From Clostridia bacterium (lineage in GTDB: Bacteria; Bacillota_A; Clostridia; Oscillospirales; CAG-272), in NCBI GenBank assembly GCA_017500625.1, contig JAFVYX010000163.1:1-7019 (forward strand): a DNA stretch of 7,019 nt. The letters are read 5' to 3'. Every line of letters begins with the position of its first letter. The stretch's first letter is position 1. Below the pieces are notes generated by a model. It saw nothing but the letters and a program-made list of their open reading frames with translations, was not told the DNA's origin and ran no database searches. Made by a program: the position numbers and the translations under genes. This document shows, in pieces, positions 1 through 5,228 of this stretch.

Positions 1-383
1 GAGGCCACGTCCACAATGACGCTGCCGGGGTTCATCACCTTAGAGAACTCCTCGTTCATATACACCGTACCGAGGGCGTTGATGCGGAGAATGCTCTCGG
101 GGGTGCCGTTCATCGCGGGGGAAACGCCGGCCGAGTTGATGACGTTTTTGACCTCACCAAGCCCTGCCGCAAATTCGGCCAGCTCACGGACGCTCTCGCG
201 CGAGGAGGTGTCACACGCCTTGGCATAGGCCTCAAAGCCCAGCGCCTTCAGCTCGTTCACCGCGCCCTCCAGCTTGGCAACCGTTCGGCCCGCCAGCACG
301 ATGATCTTGTCCTTCGGCATCAGCTTGGCGGCCTCAAGGCCCATGCCACTGCCGCCGCCGGTGATAACGCATACGTTCTTCAT
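1..383 (-). CDS. SDR-family NAD(P)-dependent oxidoreductase, N-terminal 127 residues (runs off left edge)
   Basis: Short-chain dehydrogenase/reductase with a Rossmann fold; it should oxidise or reduce an alcohol/carbonyl group using NAD(P)(H) in the cytoplasm. Visible motifs: the dinucleotide-binding TGGGSGMG at residues 8-15, an AGR at 31-33 after strand beta-2, D58 (expected to contact adenine), NSAG at 83-86 (the family's NNAG), and INALGT with N102. The Arg at position 33 without an acidic residue at the end of beta-2 favours NADP(H), by inference. The catalytic Ser and YxxxK lie beyond the window. The ATG at 383-381 has an AAGGAG seven bases upstream. It is the third gene after the promoter at 3371-3399, 25 bases downstream of the hydrolase stop. 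The substrate cannot be read from sequence; the context suggests a sugar or sugar acid. Family assignment is secure; the specific role is open. Confidence 0.93.
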   Translation of the reverse strand, partial: MKNVCVITGGGSGMGLEAAKLMPKDKIIVLAGRTVAKLEGAVNELKALGFEAYAKACDTSSRESVRELAEFAAGLGEVKNVINSAGVSPAMNGTPESILRINALGTVYMNEEFSKVMNPGSVIVDVA

Positions 384-408
384 AGATATCTCCTTAAAAT
401 TTAATGAT

Positions 409-1146
409 TTAAATCGCCGCTTCCTCGATGTAGTCGAGAAGCTCGGTGGGGTCGGCAAGGCCGTGCGGGTGATGCCCGTAGGAGGGGCGCTTCCATACAC
501 GGATCGGTAGCTCGCGGCTCGCATAAAATTCGGCCAGAAGCTCGGCGTTCTCAAAGCAGGGGACCACCTCGTCCGAGGTGCCGTACACAAGGCCGACGGG
601 CAGGCGATGCTTGGCGAGCGTCTCGAGACGGTGGATCGGCTGATCGTTATAGGCGTACGCCTCGGCGTAGGTGGCAAAGCCCCACGCCTTCTGCACCTCG
701 GGCCAGCGGACCGTCTTGGCCTCGTGCGCGTGGCGGAGGTCGGCCGTCGAGAAGAAGGTGAGGAGCGGCGCGTCCAGGTAGAGGAAGGAAATATACTCGG
801 GGTGGCGCGAGGCAAAGGACACGGCGTGGAAGCCGCCGCAGCTCATGCCCACCGTGACCACCTTGCGTGCCGTGCCGAACTCATCGGCAAGGAAATCGAC
901 AAAGCGGCGCTTGCGGTCACAGTCGTCGTCCGTGCCCCAGCGGCTACGGTTCTTGAGGAAGGCGCGGAAGTAGCCGCGCTTCAGCATCTCGCGCTCGGTG
1001 TCCTCAAAGGCGGCAAAATACTCGGTCTTGAGTGCGAGGCGGCGCTCCTTGTGCGGCTCGTTCGGCAGAACGAGGATCGCGGGGTAGCCCTCAAATTCAA
1101 AGTCAAGGCGGCGGAAGCCCGACCAGGTGCTTTCTCTGTAATCCAT
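409..1146 (-). CDS. Alpha/beta hydrolase, esterase-like, 245 residues
   Basis: Single-domain alpha/beta hydrolase. The nucleophile elbow GMSCGG is at residues 100-105 with Ser102. An acidic residue follows a late strand in YGTSDEVVP (Asp192), and the catalytic His lies in the HHPHGL segment at 225-230, so a complete Ser-Asp-His triad is present. The segment with R69, W70 and G71 before the elbow, and K40-TEYFAAF, look like conserved family positions but I cannot assign them. There is no signal peptide or membrane segment, so the protein is probably cytoplasmic. The start is an ATG with AAAGGAG seven bases upstream. It follows the glycosidase-like gene by 17 bases and precedes the SDR by 25, consistent with one operon. 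A likely role is removal of an acyl group (acetyl or similar) from an imported glycan or its product; a peptidase or another hydrolase activity is also possible. The fold is confident; the substrate is inference only. Confidence 0.9.
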   Translation of the reverse strand: MDYRESTWSGFRRLDFEFEGYPAILVLPNEPHKERRLALKTEYFAAFEDTEREMLKRGYFRAFLKNRSRWGTDDDCDRKRRFVDFLADEFGTARKVVTVGMSCGGFHAVSFASRHPEYISFLYLDAPLLTFFSTADLRHAHEAKTVRWPEVQKAWGFATYAEAYAYNDQPIHRLETLAKHRLPVGLVYGTSDEVVPCFENAELLAEFYASRELPIRVWKRPSYGHHPHGLADPTELLDYIEEAAI

Positions 1147-1163
1147 GATAAATCTCCTTTAAA

Positions 1164-3338
1164 TTAAAGCTTACCGAGTAGCTGACGGCAGCAAAGCACC
1201 TTCTCAAAGAGATCGGTGCGTGTGAACAGATAGTGGTTGGAGGCCTCGTAGCCCACCGTGGGGTTGCGCCCGATGAGCGCGGCCTCCGCCAGCGCCAGCT
1301 CCTCCTCCGCAAGAACGTAGGGGGTGAGGTCGGCGCCCTCCTCCTCGCGCAGGCAAGAAAAGAGGAAGTGGTTGTAGGCCGAGGCAAAGTGGAGGTACAT
1401 GCCCTCGGCACAGTCGAGGAGCAGGCGGTCCTCATCGGTCAGCGTGCGGCCCTCGTAGGCGGCGCGGAGCATCGAAAGGCCCTCCTTGAGGCCGTCGGTC
1501 AGCTTCTTCATCGCCTCGCCGTACACCTCACGGGTGAAGGGATAGCGCCAGTCGGCCTCCTTATCGTAGGTCGGGCCGATCATACAGGCCGAGTAGCCCG
1601 TCTGCTTCTTCCAGAGGGGAAGCGCGGGGCCCATGTGCTGGCTGCCGACGTACATGGTGGAGACCGAGAAGGGATAGAAGTCAAAGGCGTCGTCAAAGGC
1701 GCGGATCGCGGGGAGGAGGCGCTCTTTGATCGCGTTCGGGAAGAGCGAGGTCAGCATCTCGTCAAGAGAGGGGATCGTGGCGCCCTTTTCGGTCATTCTC
1801 GACACCATGGAATAGACGGGAGAGGGGAAGCCGCCGTGCGTCCAGGTCATCATCAGAATGTTGGGATCGGCTTTTTCGCAAAGGTCGCGGATCGCCTGAT
1901 AGAAGTGACCGAACACAGGCAGATACGGCACCGAGCAAAGCTCCCAGCTGCAGTTCATTTGGACCTTGGCGGCGATCTTGGAGCCGCGCTCCCGCGCGAT
2001 CGCCCAGCGGCCAAGCGTCATATCGCTCGGCCCCGTGATGGAGATCGAGTAGTCGCTGGCCGTCGTTTCCACAGGGCCGATCATCTTTTTCTTGCCGCGC
2101 TCGCTCACCGCCAGAACGGCAATGTCACGGGGAAGTCCCGCCACGGTATCCTCAAAGCCGTTCGGCTCACGGTCCCAGACCCAGTTGTAGGCCATAACCA
2201 GGATATTGGGGTCGGCGGCGGTCGCGCCCTCGTAGATCAGGCGGTTGACCAGCGCGTAAAGATCGCTCGGCTTCTTGTCCTTGCAGCGCGGGCAGGTGGT
2301 CTCGCCCGCCTTCTTGTGGCTGTAGCAGTTGGTGTGGTTTTCGGAGGCAGTCAGGGTGATGTAGCCGCCAAGCCCCGGGGCCAGCTCGGTAAGCTTTTTA
2401 ATGCTGTCACGGAGGAAGTCCTGCGCCTCGGGCACCGAAAGGCAAAGCGAGGCAAAGCCCGGCTTATTGACGTCACCGCGCAGGTGGGGGTGCTTTTCAA
2501 AAACGCTCTCGCTCATCTCACGCGGCTCGTTGACGTAGAGGTAAAGCTTCATGCCGTAGCGCGAGAGGCGCTTGATGAGGGCGTTAAGGCCCTTGATGCG
2601 CTTTTCCCAGCCCTCCGAAAGAGAGGGATCGTATGGGCAGGGGATCATCGAGTAAAGGACCGCCTGCGTCCAGACGCCGTCAATGCCCATGGCCGCGTAG
2701 GAACGGAGCAGCTCGTCGGGGAAGGAGGCGTCAAGAAGCGCCTCGTCGGAGAAGAGGTCGCCGTACAGCGCGCAGTAGGAGTGGCAGAAGGTGGCCTCAA
2801 AGCGGGAGGGATTCTTTCTCTCGGTCAGCGTCTTCGGATAGACGGCGGCAAAATCAAAGGGACGGAGCTTCGGGGCTCCCACCGTCGCCTCGACCTCCTC
2901 GGTCACACGGCGGATCGCTACGGTCATGCGGCGCTCCTCCTCGGTGAGGGGGCGTACCGTCAGGGTCTCGCACTTCGGCTTATGATTGCCAAGCTTGACG
3001 CGGAGGAAATCGTCCTCCTGCAGGATAAAGGCAAGGTAGTCCTCGTCCCAATCGAGAAGCAGGCAGAGCTGCGCGTAGGTCAGGAGGTGCCAGTTGGCGC
3101 GGATCAGCGTGATGTAGCCGCGCTTTCTCCAGGTCTCCTCGGTCGCGGCATCGGCAAAGGCAACGCCCATATCCGCGGCCAGCGCCACGGCCTCGGCCTC
3201 GGTGCAGCCCAGAACGCGCGCACAGCGAGCGGCGGTGATCATCTCATGGTTTCGGTAAACAAAGCACTGATGGCGCGTCGGAAAATAGTCGTAGGCAACG
3301 GGGTCGAGCGCAAAGTAGGGAAGAAGCGGATAGGCCAT
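1164..3338 (-). CDS. Uncharacterised glycosidase-like TIM-barrel protein, 724 residues
   Basis: Large cytoplasmic-looking protein (no signal peptide) whose middle resembles a glycoside hydrolase (beta/alpha)8 barrel. Numbering is from the ATG at 3338. Residues about 30-130 form a helical region ending in an EDDFLRVKLG stretch (108-117). The barrel region starts near 180; GIDGVW is at 218-223, LYLYVNEPRE at 265-274 (N270, E271), and TASENHTNC at 330-338 (E333). This is followed by CPRC at 349-352 and by strand-like ILVMAYNW and ILMMTWTHGG. Acidic residues E271 and E333 at strand ends are the best candidates for catalysis. The C-terminal 130 residues look helical. I do not recognise a named CAZy family; GH20-superfamily or GH163-like relatedness is a guess. 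The ATG at 3338 is preferred because AGAGAGG ends eight bases before it; the in-frame GTG at 3347 would overlap that site. It is the first gene of the three-gene minus-strand operon. Confidence 0.85.
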   Translation of the reverse strand: MAYPLLPYFALDPVAYDYFPTRHQCFVYRNHEMITAARCARVLGCTEAEAVALAADMGVAFADAATEETWRKRGYITLIRANWHLLTYAQLCLLLDWDEDYLAFILQEDDFLRVKLGNHKPKCETLTVRPLTEEERRMTVAIRRVTEEVEATVGAPKLRPFDFAAVYPKTLTERKNPSRFEATFCHSYCALYGDLFSDEALLDASFPDELLRSYAAMGIDGVWTQAVLYSMIPCPYDPSLSEGWEKRIKGLNALIKRLSRYGMKLYLYVNEPREMSESVFEKHPHLRGDVNKPGFASLCLSVPEAQDFLRDSIKKLTELAPGLGGYITLTASENHTNCYSHKKAGETTCPRCKDKKPSDLYALVNRLIYEGATAADPNILVMAYNWVWDREPNGFEDTVAGLPRDIAVLAVSERGKKKMIGPVETTASDYSISITGPSDMTLGRWAIARERGSKIAAKVQMNCSWELCSVPYLPVFGHFYQAIRDLCEKADPNILMMTWTHGGFPSPVYSMVSRMTEKGATIPSLDEMLTSLFPNAIKERLLPAIRAFDDAFDFYPFSVSTMYVGSQHMGPALPLWKKQTGYSACMIGPTYDKEADWRYPFTREVYGEAMKKLTDGLKEGLSMLRAAYEGRTLTDEDRLLLDCAEGMYLHFASAYNHFLFSCLREEEGADLTPYVLAEEELALAEAALIGRNPTVGYEASNHYLFTRTDLFEKVLCCRQLLGKL

Positions 3339-3353
3339 AAGCGGCACCTCTCT
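3339..3353 (-). promoter_or_regulatory. Ribosome binding site deciding the start of the 724-residue protein
   Basis: AGAGAGG at 3353-3347 is followed by eight bases and then ATG (3338-3336). An in-frame GTG at 3347-3345 sits on the binding site itself and leaves it no spacing, so the shorter protein is the better call. Confidence 0.65.
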
Positions 3354-3370
3354 TTTCTTGTTCTATGGGT

Positions 3371-3399
3371 AGTTTAACATTTACTTATGTAAATGTCAA
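3371..3399 (-). promoter_or_regulatory. Promoter of the minus-strand glycosidase-hydrolase-SDR operon
   Basis: On the minus strand the sequence reads TTGACA (3399-3394), a 17-base spacer, then TAAACT (3376-3371). The -35 is a perfect consensus and the -10 matches 4 of 6, with ideal spacing. Transcription would start near 3364, giving a leader of about 26 bases that contains the ribosome binding site. It lies between the AraC stop and the next gene, so the three enzyme genes can be transcribed independently of the regulator gene. The embedded palindrome (separate entry) suggests repression. Confidence 0.75.
3377..3396. promoter_or_regulatory. Palindromic operator candidate inside the promoter spacer
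   Basis: ACATTTAC-TTAT-GTAAATGT is a perfect 8+8 inverted repeat with a 4-base centre. It fills the spacer and overlaps the last three bases of the -35 box, so a dimeric protein bound here would exclude RNA polymerase. The symmetry suits LacI, TetR or GntR types better than a typical AraC-family protein, which usually binds direct repeats. The identity of the binding protein is unknown. Confidence 0.6.
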
Positions 3400-3400
3400 G

Positions 3401-3415
3401 AAAAACCGCGTTTTT
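3401..3415. terminator. Weak hairpin between the regulator gene and the operon promoter
   Basis: AAAAAC-CGC-GTTTTT is a perfect 6+6 inverted repeat with a 3-base loop. It lies 11 bases past the AraC stop and just upstream of the -35 box. Read on the minus strand it ends in a T-run, as an intrinsic terminator would, but the stem is mostly A-T and short. It may attenuate readthrough from the regulator gene or simply be AT-rich DNA. Confidence 0.3.
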
Positions 3416-3426
3416 TCGGTAAAAAA

Positions 3427-4263
3427 TCATTGCTGAGGAATGAGGGGAGAGGGGCGGTTCCTGCGGCGGTAGTCGGAGGGCGAGAGCCCCTGGTAGCGGA
3501 GGAAGACGTCGCCGAAGTAGTTGGCCGAGGCAAAGCCGCACCGTGCCGCGATCTCCCCGACGGGGAGCGCCGTTTCGAGGAGCAGTCGACAGGCGGCAAG
3601 GACGCGCGTCCTCTGCAGGTATTCCTGAAAGCCAAAGCCCGTCAGCTGCTTGAAGCGACGGGAAAAATAGGTGCGCTCAAGGCACGCCATCGCCGCCGCC
3701 GAGGTGAGAGTGATCTCCTCGCCGTAATGCTCGGATACGTAACGCGTTACGGCCTGTACCTTGTCGGCGCCGCCGCTCATGACCTGCTCACGCCGCGTGC
3801 CGTAGCGCAGGGCGGTGAGCGCGATCTCCTGCAAAAGGTGGGTAAGGACGGGCGCTGTCAGCCCGTCGGGACGGGCGCTTGTCCGTACGATCTCCTCCAG
3901 CGCGGCGTGCACGCGCTCGGCGGCCGCCTCGGGCAGATGAAAGCAGCCGCCCTCGAAAAAGCGCGCGGCCTCGTCACCGAGAAAGGCCGAAAGCGCGGCG
4001 GCCTGCGCGTCCGAAAAATAAAGGACGTAGCGATCGTAGCCCCCTCGACCGAGAGTCGTGGCGCGGTGAAGCACGTGCCGTGGCACCACGAGGAGATCGG
4101 CAGGGCAGACGTCGTACACCGTGTGCTTCATAAGATAGCGCCGTGTGCCCGACAGCAGAAAATAGCATTCGTAAAAGGGGTGCTCGTGCATTCCCACAAG
4201 GCGGCGCCCTCCCTCGGCCTTGCCGTGCTCGGCCAGGATCCCGTATTCATTGATGCTCTCCAA
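3427..4263 (-). CDS. AraC-family transcriptional regulator with N-terminal cupin domain, 278 residues
   Basis: Sugar-responsive regulator type: an N-terminal cupin-like sensor followed by the AraC DNA-binding domain. With the start at TTG 4263, the sensor begins at HEHPFYECYFLLSG (residues 26-39), with His26, His28 and Glu32 as typical pocket or fold residues. The first helix-turn-helix is near 184-206 (ITLTSAAAMACLERTYFSRRF). The second is near 235-267, with the diagnostic GEIAARCGFASANYFGDVF followed by G-LSPSDYRR. The TTG start is chosen because GAGGGGGAG lies five bases upstream and because a good promoter (4295-4323) would fall inside the longer reading frame that begins at TTG 4335. It is divergent from the NagB-like gene and upstream of the minus-strand operon, so it probably controls one or both. 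The inducer is unknown; an amino sugar is a reasonable guess from the neighbours. Family assignment is secure. Confidence 0.93.
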   Translation of the reverse strand: MESINEYGILAEHGKAEGGRRLVGMHEHPFYECYFLLSGTRRYLMKHTVYDVCPADLLVVPRHVLHRATTLGRGGYDRYVLYFSDAQAAALSAFLGDEAARFFEGGCFHLPEAAAERVHAALEEIVRTSARPDGLTAPVLTHLLQEIALTALRYGTRREQVMSGGADKVQAVTRYVSEHYGEEITLTSAAAMACLERTYFSRRFKQLTGFGFQEYLQRTRVLAACRLLLETALPVGEIAARCGFASANYFGDVFLRYQGLSPSDYRRRNRPSPLIPQQ

Positions 4264-4277
4264 CGTCTCTCCCCCTC
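4264..4277 (-). promoter_or_regulatory. Ribosome binding site deciding the TTG start of the AraC-family gene
   Basis: GAGGGGGAG at 4277-4269 is followed by GACG-T spacing of five bases and then TTG at 4263. No comparable purine-rich site precedes the farther in-frame TTG at 4335. Confidence 0.55.
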
Positions 4278-4280
4278 GAA

Positions 4281-4291
4281 ATTTTTCTGCC
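4281..4291. repeat. Direct repeat copy 1, possible AraC-family binding site
   Basis: ATTTTTCTGCC here matches ATTTTTCAGCC at 4379-4389 at 10 of 11 positions in the same orientation. This copy lies at the predicted transcription start of the regulator gene, where binding would allow autorepression. The binding role is inference. Confidence 0.35.
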
Positions 4292-4294
4292 TCT

Positions 4295-4323
4295 ATTCTA
4301 TCACGCTGCTCGCGCGCATGCAA
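4295..4323 (-). promoter_or_regulatory. Promoter of the AraC-family gene
   Basis: On the minus strand TTGCAT (4323-4318) is followed by exactly 17 bases and then TAGAAT (4300-4295). The predicted start near 4288 gives a leader of about 25 bases holding the ribosome binding site for the TTG at 4263. It fires away from the NagB-like promoter; the two -35 regions are roughly 50 bases apart. Confidence 0.6.
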
Positions 4324-4342
4324 TGGGGTACACAATATTTCA

Positions 4343-4350
4343 GTAATTAC
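4343..4350. repeat. Short perfect palindrome GTAATTAC in the divergent region
   Basis: GTAATTAC is its own reverse complement. It lies between the two divergent promoters, upstream of both -35 boxes. It is only 8 bp and AT-rich, so chance is likely, but its GTAA/TTAC ends resemble the inner ends of the operon palindrome at 3377-3396. Confidence 0.2.
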
Positions 4351-4375
4351 GACAAAAAAGTTCTCAAGACTTTGG

Positions 4376-4404
4376 TGGATTTTTCAGCCGCTTTCCTTTA
4401 TAAT
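4376..4404 (+). promoter_or_regulatory. Promoter of the NagB-like / DUF4838 operon
   Basis: A perfect TATAAT lies at 4399-4404. At 17-base spacing the -35 position holds TGGATT (4376-4381), only 3 of 6 to consensus, so the promoter probably depends on an activator. Transcription would start near 4411, giving a leader of about 58 bases to the ATG at 4469. An AraC-family activator encoded next door fits this weak -35. Confidence 0.6.
4379..4389. repeat. Direct repeat copy 2, possible AraC-family binding site
   Basis: ATTTTTCAGCC matches the copy at 4281-4291 with one mismatch, 98 bases away start to start. It overlaps the weak -35 of the NagB-like promoter and the upstream part of its spacer. 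A looser TTTTTCGG also occurs at 3412-3419 just upstream of the other operon promoter. Binding is inferred, not shown. Confidence 0.35.
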
Positions 4405-4411
4405 AAAGGAA
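4393..4411. promoter_or_regulatory. Palindromic operator candidate centred on the -10 box
   Basis: TTCCTTTAT-A-ATAAAGGAA is a perfect 9+9 bp inverted repeat with a single central base, and the TATAAT box lies within it. A dimer bound here would block promoter opening. Its sequence differs from the palindrome at 3377-3396, so the two are not obviously sites of one protein. Confidence 0.55.
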
Positions 4412-4414
4412 GAA

Positions 4415-4431
4415 GGGGATACGGTCTCCCC
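4415..4431 (+). other. Small hairpin at the 5' end of the NagB-like leader
   Basis: GGGGA-TACGGTC-TCCCC can form a 5-bp GC-rich stem with a 7-base loop at the predicted 5' end of the transcript. It has no following T-run, so it is not a terminator; a role in mRNA stability is possible. It may be incidental. Confidence 0.25.
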
Positions 4432-4468
4432 ACACCGAATAAAAAATGATACGTAGGAGGACAAGAAT

Positions 4469-5218
4469 ATGAAGGTTTACGTTTTGCCCACTGCCGATGC
4501 TCTCGGCGCCGCCGCCGCCCGTCAGGCCGCCGAGGTCTGCCGCCGCGCCATTGCCGAGCGCGGGGAGGCCCGCCTGCTTCTTTCCACGGGTGCCTCGCAG
4601 TTCACCTTCTTTGAGCATTTTGTGAAGGAGGACGTCGATTGGAGCCGTGTGGAGATGTTCCACCTGGACGAGTACGTCGGCATGGCCCCCACTCACCTCG
4701 CCAGCTTCCAGAAGTACCTGCGCGAGCGCTTTGTGGACGTGGTCCACCCCGCCAAGTATCACCTCATTGACGGCACCCGCGCTCCCGAGGAAACGATTGC
4801 CGAGCTTACGGCGCTCATTCGTCGCGCGCCCATCGACCTCGGCCTCATCGGTATCGGCGAGAACGCGCACATCGCCTTCAACGATCCGCCTGCCGATTTT
4901 GATGACCAAAATGCCTACAAGGTCGTGACGCTTGTCGATAGCTGCATCGCCCAGCAGATGCGTGAGGGCTGGTTCAAAACGCCCGAGGAGGCCTTCCGTC
5001 AGGCCATCAGCATGACCTGCTCCGAGATCATGCGCTGCAAGACCATCATCTGCGCCGTTCCCTACGCCTGCAAGGCGCAGGCCATTCACGACACTCTGAC
5101 GAGTGAGAAGACCAACCTCGTGCCCGCCACGCTTCTTAAGGAGCATGCCGACACCACGGTCTACTGTGACGCCGATTCCGCTGCCCTTGTCTCCGCGGAC
5201 GTTCTGGCCCGCTATTGA
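4469..5218 (+). CDS. NagB-family glucosamine-6-phosphate deaminase homologue, 249 residues
   Basis: Member of the glucosamine-6-phosphate deaminase / 6-phosphogluconolactonase superfamily. The classic NagB reaction turns glucosamine 6-phosphate into fructose 6-phosphate and ammonia. Motifs in order: phosphate-loop-like LSTGASQ (38-44), FHLDEYVGM (64-72, with D67 matching the proton-shuttling Asp72 of E. coli NagB), GIGENAHIAFNDP (128-140, with H134 matching His143), then DDQNAYKVVTLVDSCIAQQ (145-163) and VPATLLKEHADTTVYCD (218-234). By my alignment two E. coli active-site acids are replaced: Asp141 by N132 and Glu148 by D139. The GENxHIAFNDPP pattern with a QQ-x-EGWF segment is, from memory, typical of a divergent NagB-like subgroup, so the true substrate may differ. 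The ATG has AGGAGG eight bases upstream. It is 10 bases ahead of the DUF4838 gene and divergent from the AraC regulator. Confidence 0.88.
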   Translation: MKVYVLPTADALGAAAARQAAEVCRRAIAERGEARLLLSTGASQFTFFEHFVKEDVDWSRVEMFHLDEYVGMAPTHLASFQKYLRERFVDVVHPAKYHLIDGTRAPEETIAELTALIRRAPIDLGLIGIGENAHIAFNDPPADFDDQNAYKVVTLVDSCIAQQMREGWFKTPEEAFRQAISMTCSEIMRCKTIICAVPYACKAQAIHDTLTSEKTNLVPATLLKEHADTTVYCDADSAALVSADVLARY

Positions 5219-5228
5219 GGAAGCCCCT

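Noticed and set aside
1147..1163. AT-rich gap between the glycosidase-like and hydrolase genes as a separate promoter
   Set aside because: Seventeen bases cannot hold a full promoter, and it is fully explained by the stop codon and the AAAGGAG ribosome site.
3336..3347. GTG at 3347 as start of the 724-residue protein
   Set aside because: It overlaps the AGAGAGG site, leaving no spacing; the ATG nine bases later has ideal spacing.
1233..3377. 714-residue open frame on the plus strand opposite the glycosidase-like gene
   Set aside because: It is an antisense shadow caused by GC-rich third codon positions. Its translation is basic, repetitive in Val/Gly/Arg/His and shows no fold motifs, while the minus-strand frame has clear enzyme-like blocks and a promoter and ribosome site.
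4415..4431. Hairpin in the NagB-like leader as a terminator or riboswitch
   Set aside because: There is no T-run after it, and the 58-base leader is too short for a glmS-type or other known riboswitch; kept only as a small hairpin.
3430..4449. 339-residue plus-strand frame spanning the AraC gene and the divergent region
   Set aside because: It runs antisense to a certain AraC-family gene and through two predicted promoters; the composition is not protein-like.
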